In this document: positions 24,696 through 35,762 of the stretch, one piece after another
Numbering within the stretch: position 1 is the stretch's first letter
Layout: every line of letters begins with the position of its first letter
Assembly: GCF_040779325.2 (NCBI RefSeq)
Contig: NZ_JBFONT020000002.1
Span: 186,001 to 250,000, forward strand
Length of the DNA: 64,000 nucleotides
DNA from: Aestuariibius violaceus
GTDB lineage: Bacteria; Pseudomonadota; Alphaproteobacteria; Rhodobacterales; Rhodobacteraceae
Direction of reading: 5' to 3'
Position numbers and translations under genes: made by a program
Notes under the pieces: generated by a model
Told to the model about the DNA's origin: nothing
Databases searched by the model: none
The model's input: the letters and a program-made list of their open reading frames with translations, nothing else

Positions 24696-24878
24696 GGGAT
24701 TTTGGAGAAACGGAGCGGTAACGGAGAGTTCTGCTGCGATGCAGCGCAACAGCGCGAGCGGTTCTTTGGAATGCTGGGGATTTTTTCGAGAGGGGTGGGG
24801 CGGTTTGGTCGCGGGGCGGTGAGAGACCGGAGCGGCTTGCGCCGCGTTCGATGCTTTTGCGCTCGGGCCGCGCGGGCC

Positions 24879-24903
24879 TTCAAGGGGACGCTGTCCCCTT
24901 GAA
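24879..24903. terminator. Long perfect hairpin after gyrA
   Basis: TTCAAGGGGAC and GTCCCCTTGAA form an 11-bp stem around a 3-nt loop, 37-61 bp past the gyrA stop. It may end the gyrA transcript, but no T-tract follows on the minus strand. Confidence 0.45.
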
Positions 24904-24906
24904 AAT

Positions 24907-24934
24907 CCCCTGGAGTATTTTTGGCAAGATGAGG
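24907..24934 (+). repeat. Short dispersed repeat, copy 3
   Basis: CCCCTGGAGTATTTTTGGC followed by AAGATGAGG, joined directly to the hairpin at 24879. It shares the GGAGTATTTnTGGCnAGATGA core with the copy at 21591. Confidence 0.6.
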
Positions 24935-24939
24935 ATTGC

Positions 24940-27660
<2,721 letters not shown>

Positions 27661-27854
27661 GTGGGATGCCTGTTTACCGCAGCAATCTATATGTTGTTGG
27701 CTGCACTCTATCAGACCGTGAATATGGGGTGCAACGGAGAAGCGCGCAAGGTTTTAGCAGCCACCCTTCTAGAGCGCCAACATACTGTTTTTGTTGATTT
27801 ATTAACTGTCCCGCGATCTCATCCCAGAACGGCAGTCAAGACATGGAGCAAATC

Positions 27855-28139
27855 ATGCGATCTGAGACTGAGTTGATGCTGCGGGGGTACGGGCTGACCA
27901 TTGCGGAGTTTTTCTATCATATGCCCGATCACCCGCATGTCCTGAACACCTTCGTCTGGCAGGAGTATGATCTGGCGCCAGACCATCCGCGGCTCTTCAA
28001 GTTCATCGAGTTCTGGCAGGACGAGATCGAGGGGCCGCTGCATTCGGTGCGGTTCGCCCACCGCAAGGAGGTCTCTCCGGGCGAATGGCAGAATATGGTG
28101 GGCGAATACAGCGTGGACGGTGGCCTGAGGCTGCATTGA
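27855..28139 (+). CDS. Usg-family protein
   Basis: 94-aa member of the Usg family, named from a gene near the tryptophan operon in other alphaproteobacteria; function unknown. The family pattern is clear: SETELMLRGYGLTIAEFFYH, MPDHPHVLNTFVWQEYDLAP, and EIEGPLHSVRFAHR. I choose ATG 27855 because GGAG (27846) is spaced 6 bp before it; ATG 27843 would add MEQI but lacks a good ribosome site. Divergent from gyrA. It may be co-transcribed with the two membrane-related genes downstream. Confidence 0.85.
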   Translation: MRSETELMLRGYGLTIAEFFYHMPDHPHVLNTFVWQEYDLAPDHPRLFKFIEFWQDEIEGPLHSVRFAHRKEVSPGEWQNMVGEYSVDGGLRLH

Positions 28140-28195
28140 CGCTGGAACTCTGACGCGGCCGTCGCGTTGTGCTGTCGAAATCAACGGAGGATTCG

Positions 28196-28531
28196 ATGGC
28201 ACAGCAGATGACTGCGACACCGATCAAGACCAAAGAGACGACGCTTGACGACCTTGCCAGTCAGATCGAGACCCTGAAGAAGGATCTCGCGGACCTTGGT
28301 TCTGTCATGAACGATTACGGAAAGGCCCGTGGTCGGGAGGCCAAGAGAGCCGTCAAAACTAAGGCGCGCGATCTGGAGGAGGAAGGCCGGCGGCTGGCGC
28401 TGCAGGCGGAAGACAGCTTCAACGAACTCAGCGATGAAGCGACGCGGCAGGTACGCGAGAATCCGGGAATGGCGCTTGGCATTGCTGTCGGGTTCGGCTT
28501 TCTCGTCGGGATGCTTGCAAGGCGCCGGTAA
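28196..28531 (+). CDS. DUF883 (YqjD/ElaB-like) membrane-anchored protein
   Basis: 111-aa protein. The N-terminal and central part is a charged amphipathic helix (LASQIETLKKDLADLGSVM ... ARDLEEEGRRLALQAED), and the C-terminal end has one membrane helix preceded by the family motif RENPGMALGIAVG and ending in ARRR. E. coli YqjD anchors ribosomes to the inner membrane in stationary phase; whether this one does is unknown. ACGGAGG at 28184-28190 supports ATG 28196. It is followed directly by a holin-like protein, matching the yqjD-yqjE arrangement. Confidence 0.82.
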   Translation: MAQQMTATPIKTKETTLDDLASQIETLKKDLADLGSVMNDYGKARGREAKRAVKTKARDLEEEGRRLALQAEDSFNELSDEATRQVRENPGMALGIAVGFGFLVGMLARRR

Positions 28532-28870
28532 ATGATCGCTTTACTGGAAGTCGCCGAGTGGCGCGCGAAACGCGCCGCTCGCAACACGGGGATCGCCATA
28601 TTTGCGGCGATCCTCATTCTTTTTGGCGTCGTTTTCCTTTCGATCGCGTTTTGGCTGCTGCTCGCAGAGATGCGGACACCCACCTTTGCCGCGTTCGTGA
28701 TCGGCCTGTCTTATGCCGGGTTGGGTATCTTGATCCTCGGCATCCTCGCGATCCGCAGGCCGCGGCAATTGCCGCCGCGTATGGCCAGTCAGGTTGGCGT
28801 GGCATCGCTTGTGGAAGGGTTTCTGATCGGGATGTCTGCGGCCCAGACCCGGGGGCAGGGTCGCCGTTAG
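28532..28870 (+). CDS. Holin-like / YqjE-family membrane protein
   Basis: 112-aa protein with two membrane helices (about residues 19-45 and 52-74) and a basic N-terminus (EWRAKRAARN). ATG 28532 follows the DUF883 stop without a gap. It resembles the DUF1469/YqjE group often annotated as phage holin family, but there is no phage context here; a general envelope role with the DUF883 protein is more likely. The end overlaps the convergent ornithine cyclodeaminase gene by 4 bp. Confidence 0.75.
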   Translation: MIALLEVAEWRAKRAARNTGIAIFAAILILFGVVFLSIAFWLLLAEMRTPTFAAFVIGLSYAGLGILILGILAIRRPRQLPPRMASQVGVASLVEGFLIGMSAAQTRGQGRR

Positions 28871-29913
28871 GGCGCGGCCCTCAGGAGCATTCCAAAGAGG
28901 TCTCGCGGATCATCCGGGTCCGCGAGCATATCGAGTTCCACATAGAGACCAGTCTCCGGCAGTAACGAGTGAACGTAGCGCAGGGCCGAGAAATCCTCGA
29001 TCGCGAAGCCGACGCTGTCGAAAAGGGTGATCTGGGCAGCTGAGGTCCGGCCGGGGGTACGACCCGTGATGACCTCCCAAAGTTCGGTCACGGGATGGTC
29101 GGGGGCGAGCTGCTGGATTTCGCCTTCTATGCGCGTCTGCGGCGGGTATTCCACAAAGATGTCTGAGCGGTGAAGGATGGCTTCGGCCAGTTCGGTCTTG
29201 CCGGGGCAGTCGCCGCCAACCGCGTTTATGTGCAAGCCAGAGCCGACCATATTGTCGGTCAGGATCTGCTGGTTGCGCTTGTCCGCTGTCGCCGTTGTGA
29301 CGACCTGGGCGCCTTCCATTGCGTCTTCGGGCGTCGGATGAGTGGTGATGGCCAAGCCGGTGCCGGTGAGGTTGCGGACAGCCTTTTCGGTCGCTTCGCG
29401 GTCGATGTCGTAGAGGCGGATGGCATCTATGCCGCAGATCGCCTTGAACGCCAGAGCCTGGAATTCAGATTGGGCGCCGTTGCCGATGATTGCCATGGTG
29501 CGCGCGCCATCAGGGGCGAGGTGTCTGGCGGCCATCGCCGACGTCGCCGCGGTGCGCAGGGCGGTGAGGATCGTCATCTCGGACAGCATCAGCGGATAGC
29601 CGGTGGCGACCTCTGCGAGGACACCGAAGGCGGTGACGGTCTGGCGGCCCCCTTTCCAATTCTTGGGGTGGCCGTTGACGTATTTGAAGCCGTAGTTTTC
29701 GCCGTCGGAGGTTGGCATCAGCTCGATCACCCCCTCGGCGGAGTGGGAGGCGATGCGGGGCGTCTTGTCGAAGCTCTCCCACCTCCGGAAATCGTCTTCT
29801 ATGGCGTCGGCGAGGCCCTTGAGCATCGTCTCGATCCCGATCCGGTGGACGATCTGCATCATGTGATCGACCGAAACGAAGGGGACAAGGGCGAGCTTGC
29901 CGGGGTCTGTCAT
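28867..29913 (-). CDS. ocd: Ornithine cyclodeaminase
   Basis: NAD-dependent enzyme that turns ornithine into proline and ammonia. The family fold is seen as an N-terminal substrate domain with ELMPTSDGENYGFKYVNGHP, the lysine-containing KYVNGHP stretch, LTALRTAATSAMAARHLA, then the Rossmann motif MAIIGNGAQSEFQALAF. VGGDCPGKTEL carries the catalytic Asp. The product is 348 aa. Its ATG overlaps the arginase stop by 4 bp, which makes the arginine-to-proline route very likely. Confidence 0.93.
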   Translation of the reverse strand: MTDPGKLALVPFVSVDHMMQIVHRIGIETMLKGLADAIEDDFRRWESFDKTPRIASHSAEGVIELMPTSDGENYGFKYVNGHPKNWKGGRQTVTAFGVLAEVATGYPLMLSEMTILTALRTAATSAMAARHLAPDGARTMAIIGNGAQSEFQALAFKAICGIDAIRLYDIDREATEKAVRNLTGTGLAITTHPTPEDAMEGAQVVTTATADKRNQQILTDNMVGSGLHINAVGGDCPGKTELAEAILHRSDIFVEYPPQTRIEGEIQQLAPDHPVTELWEVITGRTPGRTSAAQITLFDSVGFAIEDFSALRYVHSLLPETGLYVELDMLADPDDPRDLFGMLLRAAP

Positions 29914-30833
29914 TGCGGGCCTCGGGTGGGACGGTCGAAGATCCGGCGGCCCATCAGCGAGGCGGTGAGGTCCACCATGAGCTGTGCGGTCTGGCCGGCA
30001 TGGTCGAGGAAGGGGTTGAGTTCGACGAGGTCGAGCGAGGTGACGAGACCGCTGTCGCAGAGAAGCTCCATCACCAGATGTGCCTCGCGCATCGTCGCGC
30101 CGCCTGGGACGGTGGTGCCGACCGCGGGGGCGATCTGAGGATCGAGGAAATCGGTGTCGAACGAGACGTGAAGGAGGCCGTTCGCCTTTGTCACTTCATC
30201 CAGGAAGACGGCGAGCGGTCGTTTGATGCCGCTTTCGTCAATGACGCGCATGTCGGTGAGGTGGATGCCCGTTTCGGCGAGGGCGGCCCGTTCTGCCGGA
30301 TCGACGGAGCGCAGGCCGATCATCGCGATCTGGTTGCCGGGGATCGGTGCGGGGAAGGGCGGGAAGTCTTCGAAGCCCTTGCAGCCATAGGCATAGGCGA
30401 CCGGGGTGCCGTGGAGGTTGCCGCTTTCGGTTGTCGCGGGCGTGTTGAAATCGGCATGGGCATCGAGCCAGAGCACGAAGAGCGGGCGGTCTGCGGTTTG
30501 CGCATGTGCGGCGAGCCCGGCGAGGCTGCCGAGGGAGAGCGCATGGTCGCCGCCCATGAAGATCGGCATTCCGTCCTTCGCGGCATCCTCGGCAGCTTTT
30601 GCGATGGCCCGCGTCCAGCCAACGGTTTCGCCCAAGGCATGAAGCGGCTCCCGATCCGGCAGGTCTGTCGCCTGAGCTGCCACGTTGCCATCGTCGCGAA
30701 CGCGATGGCCGAGTTCCGAGAGGCTTTCGGCGAGCCCTGCGATGCGGAAAGCGTCCGGCCCCATCCGGCAACCCTGTCGCCGCTTGCCGCAATCCAGGGG
30801 CACGCCCAGCAGGATGACATCTCGCGGTGTCAT
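29910..30833 (-). CDS. rocF: Arginase
   Basis: Manganese hydrolase converting arginine to ornithine and urea. Metal-binding motifs are complete: MGGDHALSLGS, WLDAHADFNTPATTESGNLHG and SFDTDFLDPQIAPAVGT, with the final ELNPFLDHAGQT. The product is 307 aa from ATG 30833, which overlaps the dsbB stop by 4 bp. A longer frame upstream is a shadow. Together with ocd it supplies nitrogen and proline from arginine. Confidence 0.95.
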   Translation of the reverse strand: MTPRDVILLGVPLDCGKRRQGCRMGPDAFRIAGLAESLSELGHRVRDDGNVAAQATDLPDREPLHALGETVGWTRAIAKAAEDAAKDGMPIFMGGDHALSLGSLAGLAAHAQTADRPLFVLWLDAHADFNTPATTESGNLHGTPVAYAYGCKGFEDFPPFPAPIPGNQIAMIGLRSVDPAERAALAETGIHLTDMRVIDESGIKRPLAVFLDEVTKANGLLHVSFDTDFLDPQIAPAVGTTVPGGATMREAHLVMELLCDSGLVTSLDLVELNPFLDHAGQTAQLMVDLTASLMGRRIFDRPTRGPQ

Positions 30834-31270
30834 GTGCGCCGGGCCGCGATCACCCAGAGCCCGGCGAGGCCGAGCGAAAGGATCGCGTTCCAGCTGGCCA
30901 TGGAGAGGCCCGCGAACTGCCAGACGACCTCGTCGCACATCACGACGGGGGCGATTTCGGTCGACAGCAGGTCGCCGCTTAGGAGGTCTCCACCGCCGGA
31001 ACAGGAGGCAGGCCCGTCCCACCAGCCACGCTCGACACCTGTGTGATAAACGCCGATCCCACCCGACGTGGCCGCTGCCGCGCCGCCCGCCCAAGCCAGC
31101 ATAGGCTGTGCATAGGCCAAGATCCCGATGACGATCGCCGCGCCGTGGGGCCAGCGCTGCCAGAGGCACATCTGGCAGGGCGCATAGCCTGCCAATTGGA
31201 AGGCCCACGCGCCGAGAAGCAGGGCGGCCGAGCCACCGGCGGCAATGAGGATCAGGTGTTTGGCGGTCAT
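30830..31270 (-). CDS. dsbB: Disulfide bond formation protein DsbB
   Basis: Four-helix inner-membrane protein that reoxidises DsbA and passes electrons to quinone. The first redox pair is in GYAPCQMCLWQRWPH (CxxC), and the second-loop cysteines are in PASCSGG and VMCDE. The product is 146 aa, short but typical for alphaproteobacteria. ATG 31270 overlaps the YqaA-like gene stop by 4 bp. Its place upstream of arginase is unusual and probably reflects only shared transcription. Confidence 0.9.
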   Translation of the reverse strand: MTAKHLILIAAGGSAALLLGAWAFQLAGYAPCQMCLWQRWPHGAAIVIGILAYAQPMLAWAGGAAAATSGGIGVYHTGVERGWWDGPASCSGGGDLLSGDLLSTEIAPVVMCDEVVWQFAGLSMASWNAILSLGLAGLWVIAARRT

Positions 31271-31845
31271 ATGAAGCGGACCAAGGCAAAGCTCCCGACA
31301 AGCAGGACGCAGAAGAGGACGAAGAGCAGGTTCAGGCGGCGTTCGATGAACTCGCGCATCGGCTCTCCGAACTTCCAGAGGAGGCCCGCGACCAGGAAGA
31401 AGCGGAAAGCGCGCGCGATGATCGAGGAGATGATGAAGACGGTCAGGTTCAGCCCCGTCGAGCCCGAGAGGATCGTGATGACCTTGAACGGGAAGGGCGT
31501 GACACCCGCGATCAGCACCGCCCAGGCGCCCCATTCGTTATAGCGCACCGCGAAATCGTCGAAATACGCGTCCTTGCCGTAGAACTCGAGCACCGGGCGG
31601 CCGACCTGTTCGAACAGACCGAAGCCGATCCAGTAGCCCACTAAAGCGCCCATAACAGACCCCACCGTGCAAAGGGCGGCGATCTCAAACGCCTTGCGAG
31701 GGCGGGCGATGACCATGGGGATCAGCAATACGTCGGGCGGAATCGGAAAGACGGAGCTTTCGGCGAAGGAGACGAGAAATAGCGCCCACATCGCGTGGCG
31801 TGTCGCGGCAAGCGCGAGCGTCCAGTCGTAGAGGCGTCGGATCAT
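31267..31845 (-). CDS. YqaA-family (DedA/VTT-like) membrane protein
   Basis: 192-aa integral membrane protein. The family segment FAESSVFPIPPDVLLIPMVI lies near the N-terminus, followed by GSVMGALVGYWIG with re-entrant-type glycines and AGVTPFPFKVITILSG. These match the VTT/SNARE-associated DedA-like fold, implicated in lipid transport. It is the first gene of the four-gene operon ending with ocd, and is divergent from the zinc metallopeptidase gene with 68 bp between starts. Confidence 0.87.
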   Translation of the reverse strand: MIRRLYDWTLALAATRHAMWALFLVSFAESSVFPIPPDVLLIPMVIARPRKAFEIAALCTVGSVMGALVGYWIGFGLFEQVGRPVLEFYGKDAYFDDFAVRYNEWGAWAVLIAGVTPFPFKVITILSGSTGLNLTVFIISSIIARAFRFFLVAGLLWKFGEPMREFIERRLNLLFVLFCVLLVGSFALVRFI

Positions 31846-31913
31846 TTGCTGCTCTTTTGTGTTGAGGTCTTAGGCCATGCGATACGGCTTGGGTCAAGGC
31901 GGGAGGTAACGGC

Positions 31914-32756
31914 ATGAAATGGCGCGGACGCAGGGGCAGCCGGAACATTGTGGACCGTCGCCGATCTGGCGGACGGGCGGCGGCCGGAGGGATCGGCGGG
32001 CTGGGCCTGATCATCGTGCTGGTTTTGGGCCTTTTCTTCGGGGTCGACGTCACGCCGCTGCTGCAAGGAGGCTATAGCGAGCCCGAACGGCGGGAGGTCA
32101 GTGCGCAGGATGACGCAATGGCGCAGTTCGTCTCGGTCACGCTGGCAGATACCGAGGAGGTCTGGGCGGATATCTTCCGAAACCAGCTGGGCCGGACCTA
32201 CGATCCGCCGCAATTGGTGCTGTTCTCCGGTACGACGCAATCCCCGTGTGGCGGGGCGAGCACTGCGACCGGGCCATTCTACTGTCCGGCGGACGAACGT
32301 GCCTATCTCGACACGGATTTCTTTATGGTGCTTGACCGGCAATTGGGCGCGGGCGGGGATTTCGCCGCGGCCTATGTCATCGCTCACGAGGTGGCGCATC
32401 ATGTTCAGCAAGAACTTGGCATCCTCGGCCAGGCGAACGCCGCGCGCCAAGCGGCGGGCCAGCGCCGATCCAACGAGATCTCGGTCCGGATCGAGCTGCA
32501 GGCCGATTGCTTGTCAGGCATCTGGGCGCGGGCGGCTCAGGCGCGGTTCGGGTCGCTCGAACCAGGGGATCTGCAGGAGGCGATCAACGCTGCGAAGGAG
32601 ATCGGCGATGACGAGCTGCAGCGCGAGGCGGGGCGGGTGGTGCGGCCGCACACCTTTACCCACGGCTCCAGTGAGCAGCGCCAGCGCTGGTTCATCCGCG
32701 GCTACGAGAGCGGCGATCTGCAAGCTTGCGATACCTTTGGGACGAACCGCCTCTAA
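31914..32756 (+). CDS. ypfJ: Neutral zinc metallopeptidase (YpfJ family)
   Basis: 280-aa membrane-anchored metalloprotease. A basic N-terminus is followed by one membrane helix (GLGLIIVLVLGLFFGVDV). The catalytic zinc motif HEVAHHVQ lies at about residues 159-166, after FYCPADERAYLDTDFF, and ELQADCLSGIWA carries the third ligand. The family is widespread, with unknown substrates. GGGAGGT lies 8 bp before the ATG. It precedes the TRAP operon but is separated by 73 bp. Confidence 0.92.
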   Translation: MKWRGRRGSRNIVDRRRSGGRAAAGGIGGLGLIIVLVLGLFFGVDVTPLLQGGYSEPERREVSAQDDAMAQFVSVTLADTEEVWADIFRNQLGRTYDPPQLVLFSGTTQSPCGGASTATGPFYCPADERAYLDTDFFMVLDRQLGAGGDFAAAYVIAHEVAHHVQQELGILGQANAARQAAGQRRSNEISVRIELQADCLSGIWARAAQARFGSLEPGDLQEAINAAKEIGDDELQREAGRVVRPHTFTHGSSEQRQRWFIRGYESGDLQACDTFGTNRL

Positions 32757-32829
32757 GGCAGGTTGCAAGACCGCGCCGTCTCTGGCTTGAATACCTTCCG
32801 TGGCGGCAGAGAACGCCAAGGGAGGATTT

Positions 32830-33861
32830 ATGATGAAAACGGTGAGACGCGCCTTCATGGGGGCGCTTGCATTTGGGATCAGTGCGACTGTCGCCTCTGC
32901 GCAGGAAGTTACGCTGCGGTGCCAGCACTTCCTGTCGCCGATGGCTTCGGTGCCCGCGATGTTCATGGAGCCCTGGGCCCGGAAGGTGGAAGAGGAGTCG
33001 GACGGACGGATCAAGGTCGAGCTGTATCCGGCGATGCAACTGGGTGGCGCCCCGCCGGCGCTGTACGACCAGATCCGGGACGGGGTGATCGATTGCGGCT
33101 GGGCGCTGCCGTCCTACACGCCGGGCCGTTTCCCGGCGACCGAGGTCTGGGAGTTGCCCTTCATGACCTCGATGAGCGCCGAAGAGACCTCGCGCGCCGT
33201 TTGGGCCTATTCCGAGGAATACGTCGCCCCGCAGATGCAGGACATCAAGCTGATGGCCACCCATGTGCACGGGCCGGGGATCATCCACACCAAGGGCACC
33301 GCGGTAGAAACACTTGACGATCTGCAGGGGCTGAAGCTGCGCGGGCCGTCGCGACAGGCCAACGCGTTGCTGGAAAGCCTGGGTGCCGAGCCTGTCGGGA
33401 TGCCGGTGCCCGCCTTTCCCGAGGCGCTGTCGAAAGGCGTCGTGGACGGGGGCGTCATTCCCTATGAGATCGTGCCGCCTTTGAAGGTGCATGAGCTGGC
33501 CGACCATCACACCCAGATCGGCGGTGACCGGGCGCTCTATAACACCTTCTTCGTCTGGGGAATGAACCTCGACACCTATAACAGCCTGCCGGATGACCTG
33601 AAGGCGGTGATCGATGCCAATTCCGGGGCGGATGTCTCTGCCTGGGCCGGCAAGGCGATGGATGACGGGGACGATACCGGCGAACAGGTGGTCCGTGATG
33701 CGGGCAACACCGTCGTCACCCTGTCGGATGCGGATCTGGCGCGCCTGCAGGAGATCGGGGCGGCGCAACGGGCAGCGTGGGTCGAGGAGGTCTCGTCCCG
33801 CGGGCTGGACGGGCAGGCCATGGTCGACCGCGCGACATCGCTGATCGACGGCGGCAGCTAA
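32830..33861 (+). CDS. dctP: TRAP transporter solute-binding protein DctP
   Basis: Periplasmic receptor of a TRAP uptake system. A signal peptide (MMKTVRRAFMGALAFGISAT, cut after ASA) precedes a two-lobed binding domain of the DctP family, starting VTLRCQHFLSPMA. The anion-binding arginine region is at LQGLKLRGPSRQAN. ATG 32830 follows a strong GGGAGG. The product is 343 aa. Substrate unknown; a carboxylate is expected for the family. It heads the operon, and the hairpin after its stop may keep its expression above that of the membrane subunits. Confidence 0.92.
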   Translation: MMKTVRRAFMGALAFGISATVASAQEVTLRCQHFLSPMASVPAMFMEPWARKVEEESDGRIKVELYPAMQLGGAPPALYDQIRDGVIDCGWALPSYTPGRFPATEVWELPFMTSMSAEETSRAVWAYSEEYVAPQMQDIKLMATHVHGPGIIHTKGTAVETLDDLQGLKLRGPSRQANALLESLGAEPVGMPVPAFPEALSKGVVDGGVIPYEIVPPLKVHELADHHTQIGGDRALYNTFFVWGMNLDTYNSLPDDLKAVIDANSGADVSAWAGKAMDDGDDTGEQVVRDAGNTVVTLSDADLARLQEIGAAQRAAWVEEVSSRGLDGQAMVDRATSLIDGGS

Positions 33862-33868
33862 GGGAAGA

Positions 33869-33888
33869 GGGCGGGGGCGACCCCGCCC
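33869..33888 (+). promoter_or_regulatory. Intercistronic hairpin after dctP
   Basis: GGGCGGGG and CCCCGCCC form a perfect 8-bp stem with a GCGA tetraloop (GNRA type), 7 bp after the dctP stop and ahead of the next gene's ribosome site. No T-run, so it is more likely an mRNA stabiliser than a terminator. Confidence 0.6.
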
Positions 33889-33903
33889 GCCGGGAGGCAT
33901 TTG

Positions 33904-35157
33904 ATGACCGTTCTGATCGCCGGTGCCGGGATTGCTGGCCTGACGCTTGGCCTCTGCCTCGATCGGGCCGGGATCCCGTTCCGCATCTTCGAGGCGGTGC
34001 GCGAGCTGCGCCCGCTTGGCGTCGGCATCAACCTTCAGCCCCATGCTGTGAAGGAGCTGTTCGCCTTGGGGCTGGAGGATGCGCTGGACGACTGTGGCTT
34101 GCGGACGGAGGAGGTGGCCTATTTCTCCACCCACGGCCAGCTGATCTGGCGTGAGCCGCGCGGGATGGGTGCGGGGTATAACTGGCCGCAATTCTCGGTC
34201 CATCGCGGACTGTTCCAGATGGCGCTTTATCACGCGCTGGTCGCGCGGGCGGGGGAGGATGTCGTCCTTCCCGGTCATGCGGTGACAAGCTGGATCGAGC
34301 GGGACGGGCAGGTGCGGGTTGATCTGACGGATCGCGCGACCGGGGCGCCGCTGGGCTCGGCCAAGGGGGACGTTCTGATTGCTTGCGACGGGATCAACTC
34401 GGCCCTGCGGGCGCGGCTTTACCCGGAGGAGGGAGAGGCGAAATGGGGCGGCACGATGATGTGGCGCGGTGTGACGCGGGGGCCAAGGTTCCTGACCGGG
34501 CGCAGCGTGACGATGACGGGCCGGAAGGATGTGAAGTTCGTGGCTTATCCGATCGGCGATACCGAGGAGGGGGGATCGGTCATCAACTGGATTGCCGACC
34601 TGACCATGCCGCCGGACTACGATTGGGCCAGGCAGGACTGGACACGGGAGGCGCAGGCGGAGGATTTTGTCGCGGCGTTCGAAGGCTGGTCCTTCGACTG
34701 GCTCGACATCCCGGCGACGATCCGCGCGGCGGATGGGATCTGGGAATACCCGATGGTCGACCGCGATCCGCTCGACCGCTGGACCCACGGGCGGATGACC
34801 CTTCTGGGCGACGCGGCGCACGCCATGTATCCGATCGGGTCGAACGGGGCGTCACAGGGGATCATTGATGCCTGCTGCCTTGCGTCCGCCTTCGGCGAAC
34901 AGTCGGTCGGGGCAGGGGCGCTTGAAGCCTACGAGGCGGAGCGCCGCCCGAAGGTCAACGCGCTGGTCCTAACCAATCGCGGCGACGGGCCGGACAAGAT
35001 CCTCGACATCGTGGAGGAGCGCGCGCCCGAGGGGTTCGACGACATTGAAACCGTGATGCCGCTGGCCGAGCGTCAGGCGTTTGCGGACGGCTACAAGAAG
35101 GTGGCTGGGATGGATATCGCGGCGCTCAATGCCGCGCCGCCGGTGCTTCAGGTCTGA
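33904..35157 (+). CDS. FAD-dependent monooxygenase (PhzS / hydroxybenzoate-hydroxylase type)
   Basis: 417-aa class A flavoprotein. The N-terminal dinucleotide motif is VLIAGAGIAGLTLGL, the DG motif is in LIACDGINSALR, and the GD motif is in MTLLGDAAHAMYPIGSNGAS. The block PLGVGINLQPHAVKEL is typical of PhzS-like flavin-dependent oxidoreductases acting on aromatic acids. GGGAGG (33892) is spaced 6 bp from ATG 33904, better than the in-frame TTG at 33901. It sits between dctP and dctQ, overlapping dctQ by 1 bp, so it probably acts on the imported compound. Confidence 0.88.
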   Translation: MTVLIAGAGIAGLTLGLCLDRAGIPFRIFEAVRELRPLGVGINLQPHAVKELFALGLEDALDDCGLRTEEVAYFSTHGQLIWREPRGMGAGYNWPQFSVHRGLFQMALYHALVARAGEDVVLPGHAVTSWIERDGQVRVDLTDRATGAPLGSAKGDVLIACDGINSALRARLYPEEGEAKWGGTMMWRGVTRGPRFLTGRSVTMTGRKDVKFVAYPIGDTEEGGSVINWIADLTMPPDYDWARQDWTREAQAEDFVAAFEGWSFDWLDIPATIRAADGIWEYPMVDRDPLDRWTHGRMTLLGDAAHAMYPIGSNGASQGIIDACCLASAFGEQSVGAGALEAYEAERRPKVNALVLTNRGDGPDKILDIVEERAPEGFDDIETVMPLAERQAFADGYKKVAGMDIAALNAAPPVLQV

Positions 35158-35762
35158 TGCAGATCGCCCCTGCCGCCCAGGCGCGCACGGAGCGTGCGCT
35201 TGAACCTCTCGCCCGGTGGCTGGCCTATCTGGGCGGGGTGATCCTCGTGGCCGTGGCGATCATGGTGGTCGCCTCGATCATCGGACGGCGGCTGATCTTT
35301 GCGGGGCTTGGCCCGATCCCCGGCGACTACGAGCTGGTCGAGGCGGGTGTGGGTATCGCCGTCTTCTACTTCCTGCCGTGGTGTCAACTGCGCCGGGGGC
35401 ATGTGACCGTCGACATCCTTGTCGATACGCTGCCGAAGCGGGGCAAGGCGCTGTTCGGGTTCCTTGGTGACAGTTTGATCGCGCTTGCCGCGGGCGTGAT
35501 CTTCTGGCGCTTCTATCTCGGTTTCGGTGAGAAATTCCCATATTTCTCAGAGGCGTGGCGCGATCGGCTGGCGATGGGCTACAAACCGTTCTTTCCTGAG
35601 ACATCCTATGAGCTCGAGATCCCGATCTGGATCATCTACGGCCTCGCGCTGATCGGGGCGGCGGTGTTCTTCGTCGTGTCGCTCTACGCTGTCTGGCGGT
35701 CGCTCAACTGGCTGCTTGCTGGAGAAGAGGGCCGTACCACCCCAGAGGAGTCGCCGATTTGA
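35157..35762 (+). CDS. dctQ: TRAP transporter small permease DctQ
   Basis: 201-aa membrane subunit with four predicted helices (about 22-45, 60-78, 100-122, 158-182). The DctQ signature appears in FYFLPWCQLRRGHVTVDILV, where the R-G-H-V-x-V-D motif is conserved. ATG 35157 overlaps the monooxygenase TGA by 1 bp, and the end overlaps the TTG start of dctM by 4 bp. An extended loop (KFPYFSEAWRDRLAMGYKPF) before the last helix is longer than in the simplest DctQ proteins. Confidence 0.92.
   Translation: MQIAPAAQARTERALEPLARWLAYLGGVILVAVAIMVVASIIGRRLIFAGLGPIPGDYELVEAGVGIAVFYFLPWCQLRRGHVTVDILVDTLPKRGKALFGFLGDSLIALAAGVIFWRFYLGFGEKFPYFSEAWRDRLAMGYKPFFPETSYELEIPIWIIYGLALIGAAVFFVVSLYAVWRSLNWLLAGEEGRTTPEESPI

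Larger units (their letters stand above)
24527..24939. other. 413-bp gap between gyrA and trmFO
   Basis: No gene is supported; the open frames here lack any domain. It holds element A (24604-24695), an 11-bp stem hairpin (24879-24903) and copy 3 of the short dispersed repeat (24907-24934). Confidence 0.6.

Noticed and set aside
24591..24902. 103-aa plus-strand frame between trmFO and gyrA
   Set aside because: It covers the phased repeat element and the hairpin, with no domain or ribosome site.
27661..27876. 71-aa plus-strand frame in the gyrA-usg gap
   Set aside because: No ribosome site or domain; the region is more likely the divergent promoter area.
28532..28870. Phage holin as sign of a prophage
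   Set aside because: No other phage gene is nearby, and the DUF883 neighbour matches the chromosomal yqjD-yqjE type pair.
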